A DNA stretch of 64,000 bases from Malachius bipustulatus (GCA_910589415.1 OU342630.1:61934186-61998185); one strand, 5' to 3'; positions 36,654 to 49,218 are shown, counted from the first letter of the stretch. Notes: generated from the letters alone by a model not told the origin. Made by a program: numbers and translations.

Positions 36654-38845
36654 TATATACATAGGACGTAAAACTTGGAAGACGTTTTAGATAAATATAA
36701 CTAAGTCATCGGGACCAAACGAACGTCTAAATTTCGTGAATATTTGGATTCGCTCAGCAACCAAGCAGCAATATATTCTGAGGATTATTCTAATTAGATA
36801 AATTAATACTTTTCGTAGAAAAAACAATGTCTGCAACTTACAGATATACTGGAGCCTCTTATTATTATACCTTACACGCATCACTCACATTCGCTTGAAG
36901 AAGAAAAGAAAACAAGCTTGGTTACATTTTACATTATTGGCGTTTTTTCTGTCTCCTATTAAGAGTTACTTGACTAAAAAAAAGTAGGTACTATTATACA
37001 TAATACTAAAATTAAAACGTAAAGCACGTAGACCTAATCATCATTTTGAACGGCGGAAGAGGAAAAGGCGGTAAAGTAAAGGGAAAAGTACCTAATCGTC
37101 CCTGATCCAGTTTTACTTTGCGAGCTTTCAAACAAAAAAAAAAAACACGAACCGCCGTAAGTATACAACCCACATGCACCATTTAACCTAATAATAATCC
37201 GAACAGGGATAATAACAACAGTTCGTTCGCATTCGGTAATTTCAGCAACAGAGCAGTTATACGTAATACGTATGTATATGTAAATACAATATTCGTGTTG
37301 ATAATCAGCAGGAACGTGCATGTGCCCGTGTGCCGTTTGTTGAAATTTAAAGCTTTTGTTCCATTCAGCTGATATTGATTTTACGTGTTCCGGGCAGGTC
37401 AGGCCAGGCCATCAGGCACTCACCACTTCACTCGCTAATAACACTGAAAGCTGCTAACATTAACACATACACACACATACGTAGGTACTTACTCGTATGT
37501 GTGTGTATAATATTCATGTATGCACTTATACAGTTATACACCTACCTATAATAATTTATATCCAACCCAGTCTCCTATTATAGGTAGTCCATGCACACTC
37601 TAATTACACAATGAATCGTCAGGGCTCGCTATCCTCTACAAAGGTATTTAGGTATAATAAAACTTATTATTATTATCATTTATTGTAATGTTACTCTGTG
37701 TAGTATTTCAGGATTGTCACTATGTTATTTTCGCCAAATAATCGACCCCGTTGACCGGACACGGCAACGTTGTCAGGGTGTCTTGGGAAAAGAGAGGGTA
37801 GCAGGGAACTCGCCAGTGGTGAGACCACCCAAGAAAGGTTGGAAAATGGGCAGTACGGAACGAGACACAATTCAGGCTAGACCTGGTCCGTCCCGGAAAT
37901 TTAATATTGTCGAGTTTGAATACGTAAATTGTAGGTAAATTAAATACCTAATTCCTTTTTCAAAATTAAATAAGCACGCCGCTTTTAACAGGTGTTATAT
38001 TCCGCCTTTTAAAATTAATAATTACTAGTTACCGTCGAGATCTCGTAATACGAGACTCGCACCCGTATTCCTTTTAATAGTTGTTGTGGGGTGTAGAACA
38101 CCTACCTATCTTTAATTTTAAAGTATAGGTACTAACTGTTATTGTGTAATTTTGTGTACCCGTGTATCTGTGTTGTGCCTGTGCATCATCTACACGTCGG
38201 TGATAGTGACGTAAAGTTACTTCGACACCTACTACCTGGCAGTTTTTCTTTTGGCTATTGAAGTTACCCGCCGGCGTCGTCAACCAGACAAGAAGCGCCT
38301 TTCCGCTATCGATATTCTAGTATTTCCAACTTTATCAAGGAACAACAACTACCTTTAGTACAGGTTAGATCTCTCTAATTACCTCTAGAGCCGATTACCC
38401 GAGCAATTACCAAATCCTTTGTGAGCAGTGGCAGCCGTCAACGAAGCATAATATTGTATCGGTCGTTTATTTTTATGTTTAATTTTAAGGATTCATGTTC
38501 TATTACAGGGAGGTAGTGTTGGCCAGCCTATCAGCTCTGATGCTGTAATTGACTGATTTCATTACATTGTTTAATTATAGTTATTGTTCATTCTACCCCC
38601 AAACAGCACCTATTTTCAGGTTTAGGGGTAAATATTTATTATTCTCCAATTAATCAAAACATAATTTGATTAATATCTTGGAAAAAGTCATCATATAGGG
38701 AATTAATTACTAAAGTACATTAATTCAAATCTTAAGGACTCACGACCCAATCTAAGCTGAATGAGTTGAAATCATTTATTTAGAAGTAACAGCTCGATTC
38801 AGTACATCTGTTACTTTACTATGCATTATCATACCCTTATTTATA
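36654..38845. other. Unique AT-rich sequence
   Basis: No gene is recognised. There are CA/TG-rich microsatellite patches near 37460-37510 and scattered TAGGTA words. Confidence 0.4.
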
Positions 38846-39073
38846 CAGGGTGTCGCTAAAAGGTACCACCAACGCTCTACCACAGATTCCCTAGTACAAA
38901 ATATGCCGATTTAACCGAAATTATCTATGTCCTATAACGAAATCCGAGGCTTTCGTTTATAATAATTATTCTAATTAGTTACTTATTAGAGACAGTTTAT
39001 TTCATTTAATCAGTTCGAAGCAGGAAAACAAGGTTTTGCGGCGGCGATAGCGGCCTTATCACTCCGCCGCCGG

Positions 39074-39085
39074 CTATAAAAGCAG
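39074..39085 (+). promoter_or_regulatory. TATA-box-like motif
   Basis: CTATAAAAGCAG sits in a GC-rich setting. A start site about 30 bases downstream would fall near 39105, exactly where the hairpin string begins. The identical 12-mer occurs at 60634-60645 ahead of another structured region. Confidence 0.5.
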
Positions 39086-39105
39086 TGGACATCCGAAGAA
39101 CGGAC

Positions 39106-39431
39106 TTGTTTGGGTACTGACCATCAAGCATTCAACTCACGCCAGGTGTACTGAGCCTGCAGGAGCCAGCACCCCGCGGTGGATGTACTGAGTCCACCAA
39201 CCGGGTAAACAGGCAGCGGGACGTGAACTGGGTATTGACCAGCGCGCGTTTCATTTCTCTGGTGGGTGTAGTGAGCCCCCAGAGCGCACCGAGGGGGAAA
39301 GGTCGATGTATTGAGTCGGCCTATCCTAGTCCCATACCTCTCGCCCAGATTGTAATGAGATCTAAGCGGACAACTAGTAATTAATTTTCCATTATTTTCA
39401 GTTTGTCAGGCTCGCGTCTTATTGAGACGTG
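39106..39431 (+). other. String of eight hairpins with shared heptaloop (GUANUGA)
   Basis: Seven hairpins carry the loop GTANTGA. Stem/loop/stem: TGG/GTACTGA/CCA at 39111; CAGGT/GTACTGA/GCCTG at 39143; GGTGGAT/GTACTGA/GTCCACC at 39178; CTGG/GTATTGA/CCAG at 39228; CTCTGG-GGGT/GTAGTGA/GCCCCCAGAG at 39257 (one bulged T); GGTCGAT/GTATTGA/GTCGGCC at 39301; AGATT/GTAATGA/GATCT at 39347. An eighth, CGTC/TTATTGA/GACG at 39415, has a variant loop. Stem sequences differ but stay paired, and the loop-closing pair alternates between T-G and G-C. That pattern points to a conserved RNA structure. The function is unknown; a retroelement leader (packaging, translation or protein binding) is a guess. Confidence 0.75.
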
Positions 39432-40053
39432 GATTAACCAACAGGTCTCGTCAGTGCGGCATGAATTGAGAGACCACGGGGCCTATTACCTCCCGTTCTC
39501 CAGGCGGACGAGATCCGCGGCCCGCAAGAATCAATCGCGTGTTCTGGTATAGTATAACGGGTGACGCGTACCAGCGAGGTGTCGGAGGTTACTGAAGATA
39601 CAGTGGGAGGAGCCATATACCTGAAACCGCCATCGCCCTTGATAATGTTATTTGGTTTATTGTATATGTATAGCTACATAATACTTTAGGCTTTGAATAA
39701 AAAATACAGAATCAATCAGTGGCGTGCGGATGAAAAAATTCTGGAATAAAAATTGAGGCATCAAAAACAGGAACAACCTGTATGTCAATGTTTGTAAAAG
39801 TACGTCAGTTTACTGTTTTTAACAATAGTAGTAGAGTAGGCGGTGCAATTTTGGAGTTTTTGAGTTAATCCATTTTTGACTTATCAGGGAAAAAGTGTTT
39901 ATGTTTGACCCCATTTTAAGGGCTGTATCTTGAAAAGGGTGCCTTTTCGGAAATAGATAATTTCGGTTAAATCGGCATATTTTGTACATGGTAATCTGTG
40001 GTTGAGCGTTGGTGGTTACCTTTTAGCGATACTCTGTATAACTACAGAGTAAT

Positions 40054-40065
40054 CCCCCCCCCCCC
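40054..40065. repeat. Poly-C run (12)
   Basis: Twelve C residues just outside the right end of the 38846-40036 element. Confidence 0.95.
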
Positions 40066-41168
40066 TTAACGGGTAGATTTTACACTTTTACACGTGCGGA
40101 ATTATTGTCCATGCAAAATTTGTATTAGGTACTATAAATTTTAATTAAGAAAACAAAAAACGACTTGAAAAATTATTATTTAGGTGGGTACATATGGGTA
40201 AAACTTTTATGTATAACTTACCTACCTACCACCTACCATGACCGAATGACCGTCTTGAATAATTGTTCTTATTTCTTTGTATGCAAATTGTATTTATGGA
40301 GATAGGTGCACATACCTACTTAGTAGACATTGACAATAATGCTAATCATATCATAAAATTTTCACACAATCAACAAGCTCGAGGAGGAGTTTGTTGTTGC
40401 CGATTGGAAAAAGAAATTAAGTCGCCTATACATATTATGTATACCTAGGTAAGTAAGTATACCCGTCCTCTCTCGTCAAAATTACCGAAGTTGGTCGCGT
40501 GCGTCTCCATCGTGATTAATATCAAAATTACTTGAATTGAAAAATGCATTCCGAACAGCAGCGAAGAAATTACCTAAGCAATAAAATATTAGCTCAGAGA
40601 CGAAACATGGCCTTGGTAATAATTATTGCATGGTAAAATGTAATCAATGATTCGCAACCCCCGCTAAATTCAGAATTCTTTAGTAAGATAATTTACCGAG
40701 CTAACCTGGGCTGGCAAAAAGATAAATTTAGGACCCAGCCTGGGTTGGCAAAAAAATAAAAAAATCGCAAAAAAGATAATTTTCCGACCTAGAAAAAATC
40801 GAACCAAGCGAAGTAATCGAAACCAACAACAAACATCAAACAATCCTTATAAGTAATCCGTATATAATAAATACTATCATCCAGCTGATACACATCGACA
40901 GGTTTGGTATAAAAAAGGTACAAATCAGGCAAACCGATGTATCAGGTGCTAGGCCCTGGAGATGAAAACTTATGTCTATGAACTTGATTTTCTATTATTT
41001 TTGAATAGTAGAATTGTTAGTAGACTGGTCCATTCGGCTTTCTATGATTCTAATCCGCTGTCACGGTTAATAACCTGTAACTGTTATTTGTTTCGAGTTG
41101 TTTCAAAATAACTGTAATTTTACTGCCGGTTCTTAGTCACAAATCATCGGTATTTCATTCTTAACTCT

Positions 41169-44100
41169 ACGTATATGAACTTAGCGAAACACTTTCAACA
41201 AATCGACGCGCGCATAGTGCCATTATTTGCCGTTTTTTTGCCGTTAATTAATTGTGCAAAAAAAAAATTTGCCGCTCTTATTTTTTAAAAAATACAGGGT
41301 GTTTCGCTAACTTCACGTGAAGTTAGCGAAGCAGTTTCTGCAAATGATTTGCAAATCGCCGCGCGATAGTTGAATCATTTGCCTTTTTTTTGCCGTTAAT
41401 TAGTTGTGCAAAAAAAAAATTGCCGCTCTTATTTTTTAAAAAATACAGGGTGTTTCGCTAACTTCACGTGAATTTAGCGAAGCACTTTCTGCAAATGAAT
41501 AGCAAATCGAGGCGTGAGAGCTGAATCATTTGCCGTTTTTTTGCCGTTAATTAGTTGTGTAAACAAAAATTTTCTAGTTCTTATTAAAAAAAAAAAGATT
41601 CATTAAAAAAAAAACTAAAAAAAGAGTGTTTGTTTAACTGTGGCCAAGTATGCATGGAGACAGCGAAGCATATTTATACAATGAAAACAGCAAACAGTTC
41701 TGGCCGTTAATTTCTGCCCAAACAAAAAATCACACTGCTTGATAAACGGTTTTTAGGGTGTCTCGCTAACTTTCATTGGCACTAAGCTTAAATATTGTTT
41801 TTTTTTTTATTAATGAAAATATATAGCGGCAAATTTCAAAAAGGTGCGAATAATTAAAACACCCCTAGCGGCTAATTCCTGCACAAAAAAATATCAAAAT
41901 GTTTGATATACAAAGGGATTTTAGGGAGTGTCTTTACTAATTTTCGTCCGCTCTGAAATTGAATGTTTTTTTTTTTAATGAAAATATATAACGGCAAAAT
42001 CCAAGAAGGTGTGAATAATTAAAACAGCCCTAGCGGCTAATTCCTGCACAAAAAAAATATCAAAATGTTTGATATACAAAGGGGTTTTAGGGAGTCTCTT
42101 TACTAATTTTCGTCCGCTCTGAAATTGCATGTTTTTTTTTTTAAATGAAAATATATAACGGCAAAATCCAAAAAGGTGTGAATAATTAAAACAGCCCTAG
42201 CGGCTAATCCCTGCACAAAAAAATATAAATGTTTGATATACAAAGGGATTTTAGGGAGTGTCTTTACTAATTTTCGTCCGCTCTGAAATTGAATGTTTTT
42301 TTTTTTTTAATGAAAATATTTAACGGCAAAATCCAAAAAGGTGTGAATAATTAAAACAGCCCTAGCGGCTAATTCCTGCACAAAAAAATATCAAAATGTT
42401 TGATATACAAAGGGATTTTAGGGAGTGTCTTTACTAATTTTCGTCCGCTCTGAAATTGAATGTTTTTTTTTTTTAATGAAAATATTTAACGGCAAAATCC
42501 AAAACGGTGTGAATAATTAAAACAGCCCTAGCGGCTAATCCCTGCACAAAAAAATATAAATGTTTGATATACAAAGGGGTTTTAGGGAGTGTCTTTACTA
42601 ATTTTCGTCCGCTCTGAAATTGAATGTTTTTTTTTTAAATGAAAATATATAACGGCAAAATCCAAAAAGGTGCGAATAATTAAAACAGCCCTAGCGGCTA
42701 ATTCCTGCACAAAAAAAATATCAAAATGTTTGATATACAAAGGGATTTTAGGGAGTGTCTTTACTAATTTTCGTCCGCTCTGAAATTGCATGTTTTTTTT
42801 TAATATAAATATATAACGGCAAAATCCAAAAAGGTGTGAATAATTAAAACAGCCCTAGCGGCTAATCCCTGCACAAAAAAATATAAATGTTTGATATACA
42901 AAGGGATTTTAGGGAGTGTCTTTACTAATTTTCGTCCGCTCTGAAATTGCATGTTTTTTTTTTTTTTTTTAATGAAAATATATAACGGCAAAATCCAAAA
43001 AGGTGCAAATAATTAAAACAGCCCTAGCGGCTAATTCCTGCACAAAAAAAATATCAAAATGATTGATATACAAAGGGGTTTTAGGGAGTGTCTTTACTAA
43101 TTTTCGTCCGCTCTGAAATTGAATGTTTTTTTTTTAATATAAATATATAACGGCAAAATCCAAAAAGGTGTGAATAATTAAAACAGCCCTAGCGGCTAAT
43201 CCCTGCACAAAAAAATCAAAATGTTTGATATACAAAGGGATTTTAGGGAGTGTCTTTACTAATTTTCGTCCGCTCTGAAATTGAATGTTTTTTTTTTTAA
43301 TGAAAATATTTAACGGCAAAATCCAAAAAGGTGTGAATAATTAAAACAGCCCTAGCGGCTAATCCCTGCACAAAAAAATCAAAATGTTTGATATACAAAG
43401 GGGTTTTAGGGAGTGTCTTTACTAATTTTCGTCCGCTCTGAAATTGAATGTTTTTTTTTTTAAATGAAAATATATAACGGCAAAATCCAAAAAGGTGCAA
43501 ATAATTAAAACAGCCCTAGCGGCTAATCCCTGCACAAAAAAATCAAAATGTTTGATATACAAAGGGGTTTTAGGGAGTGTCTTTACTAATTTTCGTCCGC
43601 TCTGAAATTGAATGTTTTTTTTTTTTAATGAAAATATTTAACGGCAAAATCCAAAAAGGTGCGAATAATTAAAACAGCCCTAGCGGCTAATTCCTGCACA
43701 AAAAAATATCAAAATGATTGATATACAAAGGGGTTTTAGGGAGTGTCTTTACTAATTTTCGTGACTAATTTTTAAATGAAAATACATATTTTCATTAAAA
43801 AAAAAAACATTCAATTTCAGAGCGGACGAAAATTAGTAAAGACACTCCCTCAAACCCCTTTGTATATCAATCATTTTGATATTTTTTTTGTGCAGGAATT
43901 AGCCGCTAGGGCTGTTTTAATTATTCGCACCTTTTTGGAATTTGCCGCTATATATTTTCATTAATTAAAAAAAAAAACAATATTTAAGCTTAGTGCCAAT
44001 GAAAGTTAGCGAGACACCCTAAAAACCGTTTATCAAGCAGTGTGATTTTTTGTTTGGGCAGAAATTAACGGCCAGAGCTGTTTGCTGTTTTCATTTTATA

Positions 44101-44601
44101 AATATGCTTCGCTGTCTCCATGCATACTTGGCCACAGTTAAACACTCTTTTTTAGTTTTTTTAATTAATCTTTTTTTTTTTTTAATAAGAACTACAAAAT
44201 TTTTGTTTACACAACTAATTAACGGCAAAAAAACGGCAAATGATTCAGCTCTCACGCCTCGATTTGCTATTCATTTGCAGAAAGTGCTTCGCTAAATTCA
44301 CGTGAAGTTAGCGAAACACCCTGTATTTTTTAAAAAATAAGTGCGGCAAATTTTTTTTTTGCACAACTAATTAACGGCAAAAAAACGGCAAATGATTCAA
44401 CTATCGCGCGGCGATTTGCAAATCATTTGCAGAAACTGCTTCGCTAACTTCACGTGAAGTTAGCGAAACACCCTGTATTTTTTAAAAAATAAGAGCGGCA
44501 AATTTTTTTTTTGCACAATTAATTAACGGCAAAAAAACGGCAAATAATGGCACTATGCGCGCGTCGATTTGTTGAAAGTGTTTCGCTAAGTTCATATACG
44601 T
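41169..44601. mobile_element. Foldback-like transposable element FB1 (3.4 kb, 9-bp target duplication)
   Basis: The ends are ACGTATATGAACTTAGCG and its complement. CTTAACTCT is duplicated at 41160-41168 and 44602-44610. The arms are long inverted repeats of about 810 bp. Each outer arm has three or more degenerate units of about 150 bp that start near AGCGAA and contain TTGCCGTTAATTA. An inner tandem array follows (12 units in the left arm, one in the right). The centre is almost nothing. Long TIRs made of tandem repeats plus a 9-bp duplication match the architecture of Drosophila Foldback elements, linked to the Mutator-like superfamily. There is no coding sequence; movement would need a transposase from elsewhere. 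Confidence 0.88.
41900..43770. repeat. Tandem array, 12 units of about 165 bp, in FB1 left arm
   Basis: Each unit carries AAATATATAACGGCAAAATC, AATAATTAAAACAGCCCTAG, CGGCTAATTCCTGCAC, GATATACAAAGGG and GTCTTTACTAATTTTCGTCC, and a T-run. The GTCTTTACTAATTTTCG block recurs 12 times between 41930 and 43760, spaced roughly 155-175 bp. Variation is limited to single changes and the T-run length. Short frames of 60-70 codons across the array are repeat artefacts. Confidence 0.95.
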
Positions 44602-45010
44602 CTTAACTCTGAATTATTCAGTAGATATGCGTCAAATAGTCGTAAACAGTGTTCCTCACCATGGGTATCTCAAAGTAACGGGGACATAGGAACTGTCACT
44701 GCTACCTAATTATGTTCTCTCAACTCTAGTCCATGCGCAATGAAATTGATGTCATGTAAGCAATATGACGTTAGTGACATTTTAGCATTCTTGATTTACT
44801 GAAGGTCGTTCATTTTTCAAAGGAAAGGTTAATAATTAATAAAAATAAATGATTAAATAAATCACTGAAGTTGTGTATTTTATTTATTTTGTTTAAATTA
44901 ATTAAAAGCGCTCATGTGTAACAGCGAAAAACTGCAATAGTTGAAAGTTATTTTCGCAATGGGGGTAATAATCTTCATGGAATTTGGATGTTCTCTTTAG
45001 ATCTGTTTGG

Positions 45011-47054
45011 AATAATTATCACGTGGTGGAACCCAAGAATTACTAGAAACCTGTTTACAAGCTTCTTAGAAAAAATGATCACTTTTGTCCTTATTCAGTG
45101 ATATAGTAGCGGAAGTATACCTACTCCGAGACATTTCTGGTAGGTAAAATTTTTGTCAATAGTTTTCCCAAAACCAAGACTTCTTTAAGGTTTAGCACTC
45201 GGTTTAGCATGGGCAGCATGGCTTAGAATATCGTGTAGGTCAGTTCCTAGAGTTACAGCCTATTTGTTGGTTTGAAAACTTTCGAAGCAACCAATTTAGT
45301 GAAAGAGATCTGTGAAGATCGACTTATCTGTCGTAATATACCGATACCCTATAGCCAACCAGATTTTTCAAGCTCAAATGTGATTTATTTCTATGCATTT
45401 ATATTGAGGTTTTTAATGTGTGAGCCTATTAACGAAGTCAAATAATCGAGAGAAGTTCGTCGAGATAAACGATACACCAGGCGAACAGTTACAGAGTGCC
45501 TTTAGTGGAGTGAGAAACCGTGTATTAAAATGTGTCCAGGAGAATCATTAAATGAATTAATTGTTGATTTTATTTTCGTGTTTCATAAAAATGTCGATAA
45601 AATGAGTGAGTGCTTATTTTATTAACATTCTTGAATGTTTTGCCACAATCCTAACCTAACAAAATCAAGAGCTCTCAGTTGTAAAGAGTGGATTAAGTTG
45701 AGACAAACCTATTTGTGTCAGGGCCTACTCCAAAACGGATTTGTTTTCGAACACCCCTTAATTATGTGCCTATACGTATTGTGTTGTCGAGGAGAAGGAA
45801 ACTCTTCGAATGCTCGATCTGGGATGAATTCAGAAAAACGAAAAACAAGGCAACATTAATTGTAGTGCAGTCATTCATATAGGTAAAATACGTTCCGATT
45901 CATTTTCATAGACCTACTTATAGCGAGACCAAAGCTACCTATCTACCATCCTACCAACTTACATACTAGGTACTTATAAATAAATGATCATTATTATAAC
46001 CGTGCAAGTAAAATAATATCTGTAGGTAGATAGATAAGTACACCTCTAGTGTTTACTTATGATGAGTATCTGTAACAAAACATCGCGAATCGGCAGTAAG
46101 AGCACTCGAAACGAAACGTTACTTACATTATTATTGAAGTTTCATTGCCAACACTACTTTAACCTTTGGTAGGTAAATATAAATAATTATTAATATTATT
46201 ATTACGATGAATTCTCTAATTTTCTTCAACAACAACAGCAGCAGACAAAATGATTCAATTACATATAAATCGGAAATCGGTGTATGTACTATATACAGGG
46301 TGATTTTTAAATCGCGTCAATTTATTTAACACCCTTTAGAATTCATCAAGGCAAACAACTTTTTCAAATAAAATTTCTTAAAGAAGTCAAAATTAAAAGA
46401 GATACGTACAACAAAAGTCCAGCCCTGTGATAAATTCAAAATTAAAGAAACTAAACAAACTTCAAATAGATAAACAATCAAACAATATAATAAATTACAA
46501 TACACATAACACATAATCAAAATAAAATAACTGGCAGTAAACTAAAGTAACTCAGTTAATTAAAAAACAAGTAGGTACAATAAGTTAAATGAAAAAACAA
46601 AGGCTGGAAAATTCAACCAAATTGCACTTAAATACTATTTTCTCCTAACATGGTAAATTTATGGATTTACAAAAATGTTATTGTTTTTTTGAAACGAAAA
46701 TATTTAAAAAAATCGTCTTATAAGACAAGACTTGACTTTTGGATTCCTATATTAGACCGTCAACATGCATGTTTCATCAACAACAGGCGGTACTCTCATT
46801 TTTGAGAACTACCTATTAGGTATATCATTATCAAAGACTGTTTGCCCCCATTCGCAAAATGATTTGGTCCTGGAATGTCTCGAAAATAATTAAATAGGCA
46901 AACGGGATGGAGATATACGAGCGATACCGAGTTGGGCGAAGGATTTTGTTCTTAACTAATTCCAGGGCTCAATTTGGCGACAAACGAAAAACTAGGGGAT
47001 TATAAGAGATAACTGGACAGACAAGAAATCCACGTGCGGCCTTGCCCATATATA
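45011..47054. other. Mostly unique AT-rich sequence
   Basis: No gene is recognised. A TACAGGGTGATTTTT-type transposon end lies near 46293, without an identified partner. Confidence 0.4.
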
Positions 47055-48231
47055 CACCGTGTTTTATATTAAGTCGGCACTATTGCTAACTTCGTTATTA
47101 TTTAACCTAGAAAGTAGGTTAAATTAGCAAACTAGTAGTATTTTTGCCGCTGAATAAAATGGCGAAAGCAGAAAAACAATTGAACATCGCGTTTTTGAGA
47201 TATTTAAAAAAATGTAATTTTTTAATGGAACACCCTGTATATTTTTAGATGGATCGGTTGCAAATTTTTTTTTAAAGGGAAAAGTCTTTATACACTATGA
47301 TCCTAAAATAATAAATTCAATAATTATTCATTATTTTATTACTCCCAAAGTAGGCTGCGACAATTATTGTAATTTAGTGTACCTACGTAATGTAAGGTAA
47401 AAAAATTATGTCGTCCTCAATAGTGCATTTTTCAATAAAAAAATACACTAAAAATAAGAGTTGTTACCTTGAAAAGGATTTAATTTTACATAAACAAATA
47501 ACAGAACTTGTTTGTGTGTACAATTTTATTATTTTAGGATCATAGTGCATAGAGACTTTTTCCTTAAAAAAAAAAATTTGTAACCGATCCATCTAAAAAT
47601 ATACAGGGCGTTTCATAAAAAATATCCATTTTATTAAATATATCGAAAACGCGATGTTCAATTGTTTTCCTGTTTTCATCGTTTTATTCAAGAAAAAAAA
47701 ATACTACTAGTTTACTAATTTAACCGACTTTCTAGCTCAAATAATAACGAAGTTATAGCATTAGTGCCGACTTAATTTAAAACACAGACAAGTTCTGTAA
47801 TTTGTTTATTTAAAATTAAATCCTTTTCAATATAACAACTGCTTTTTTTGTGTATTTTTCAATTGAGGACGATATATTTTTTTACCTTACATTACGTAGG
47901 TAGGTACACTAAATTACAATAATTGTCGCAGCCTACTTTGGGAGTAATAAAATAATGAATAATTAATGAATTTATTATTTTAGCATCATAGTGCATAGAG
48001 ACTTTTTCCTTTAAAAAAAAATTTGCAACCAATCCATCCAAAAATATATAGGGTGTTCCATTAAAAAAGTTACATTTTTAATAATATCTCGAAAACGCGA
48101 TGTTCATTGTTTTTCTGTTTCCGCCATTTTATTCAGGAGAAAAAATACTACTAGTTTGCTAATTTAACCGACTTTCTAGGTTAAATAATAACGAAGTTAG
48201 CAATAGTGCCGACTTAATATAAAACACGGTG
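47055..48231. mobile_element. Composite palindromic element, TA(TA)-flanked
   Basis: The outer inverted arms of about 370 bp run from CACCGTGTTTTATATTAAGT to the complement ending at 48231, flanked by TATA on both sides. Inside, a second inverted copy of the arm unit (about 47590-47790: CAGGGCGTTTCATAAAAAAT through GTGCCGACTTAATTTAAAAC) is embedded. The order is arm, inverted arm, inverted arm. Shared blocks include CATAGTGCATAGAGACTTTT and GCAGCCTACTTTGGGAGTAA. Non-coding; probably nested copies of one Tc1/mariner-type MITE. Confidence 0.8.
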
Positions 48232-48291
48232 TATAGCAAATTTGCCAGATTTATTTAGTGGTGCTCTTAGTATAGATCGGATAGGTAAAGT

Positions 48292-49136
48292 CTGTACACT
48301 GAGAGTTGTCTGTTGTGAGAACTAAGGATACATCATCTCGTTATGTTTCTTACTCCTTCTATTGCATTGCATAGTCAATCGAGTTAAAATGGGACGTATT
48401 GTCAGAAATACGTTTGAATCGTCAGCAATTCTAAAAAGATGAGCGAGAGTGAGACGGAAGTATCGACTCGCGTCTTGATACGCTTAGATTGATACGATAT
48501 TACGATAAGATTGTCGTCGTTACTATCAGTAGTGTCAGTGTCAGCGGTAAATATACTAAATAAGGTTTGTCTTGTGATTTGAAACGTTTTTAATACGAAA
48601 TTAGCAGAATTACCTGTGTCCTGTGTTGTATTGTTGTTTGTATTTATTATATTGTCCTGTGATAAACTATGAGTAACTTATTATAATTGCTCGAATGCCT
48701 AAAAATCTACTTCCTTGCTTTGCCTGGGAAACGATTGAACTCCCTAGCACGTGGTCTTGTGGTAAAATTGCTGGAATATTTTACTTGCAAATAAGAAAAC
48801 GGAGGTGTTATTCTTTCTTTTAAACGGCAACCAGCAGGTAGGTGACATGATATTTCTATCATGATGATAACAATAATTATTATGATTCTTATTTACTTGC
48901 ATTATATGTATATATATATTTGTTATCAAAAAGTTGCAAGGCTCTACTTCGTCAATAACTTGTCGAAATAATATATTTGTAGGATATTCATTATTCCTCA
49001 ACACAACGCCACTGACACGAACTGCGATACCACATCTGGTTCGACTTAGAAATAAGTGTACGATTCAAATCGAATTAAATGAAATTGTTTAGTCAGAATC
49101 AGTGTGGCATGACAACGGACAACTCTCAGTGTACAG
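48292..49136. mobile_element. Candidate TIR element, 0.85 kb
   Basis: CTGTACACTGAGAGTTGTC then TGTTGT at the left is inverted at 49112-49136, about 24 bp with one change. The interior has no recognisable protein. No target duplication was found, so the element class is open. Confidence 0.6.
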
Positions 49137-49218
49137 AGAGTATATACCTAATCAATTTATTATTAATAATTGAAATCGAGTAGGTAGTAGGAGGTACGTA
49201 CCTACCTATGGCTATGTT

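Larger units (their letters stand above)
38846..40036. mobile_element. 1.19-kb TA-flanked element with about 85-bp TIRs
   Basis: The left end CAGGGTGTCGCTAAAAGGTA continues through ACCAACGCTC, ACCACAGATT, TACAAAATATGCCGATTTAA and CCGAAATTATCTAT. The right end is its inverted copy (39955-40036), ending ACTCTG. TA flanks both ends (38844-38845 and 40037-40038). The GC-rich centre, 39040-39620, is unlike the AT-rich arms. It has a TATA motif, a hairpin string and, near 39700, an AATAAA, and looks like a retroelement leader or LTR captured inside a DNA transposon. No coding sequence is recognised. Confidence 0.75.
40944..45010 (+). repeat. Dispersed repeat H, copy C, split by a Foldback-like element
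   Basis: The left half (about 40944-41168) and right half (44602-45010) are collinear with the uninterrupted copy at 20847-21470: ATCCGCTGTCACGGTTA, AATCATCGGTATTTCA, then after the insertion AATTATTCAGTAGATATGCG and later TTCTCTTTAGATCTG. The split point carries a 9-bp duplication, CTTAACTCT, on both sides of the insert. Confidence 0.9.

Noticed and set aside
38950..39718. Solo LTR between the arms of the 38846-40036 element
   Set aside because: TATA and AATAAA motifs fit, but I could not find TG...CA ends with a convincing target duplication, so it is described only as a structured, promoter-bearing centre.
39700..39740. TGGCGTGCGG as a retroelement primer-binding site
   Set aside because: The match to a tRNA 3' end is short, and no LTR boundary or internal region follows.
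42582..43500. Four similar minus-strand reading frames of 60-70 codons, apparently a protein repeat family
   Set aside because: They are translations of the Foldback inner tandem units. The T-run length changes the frame between units and there is no start, promoter or family support.
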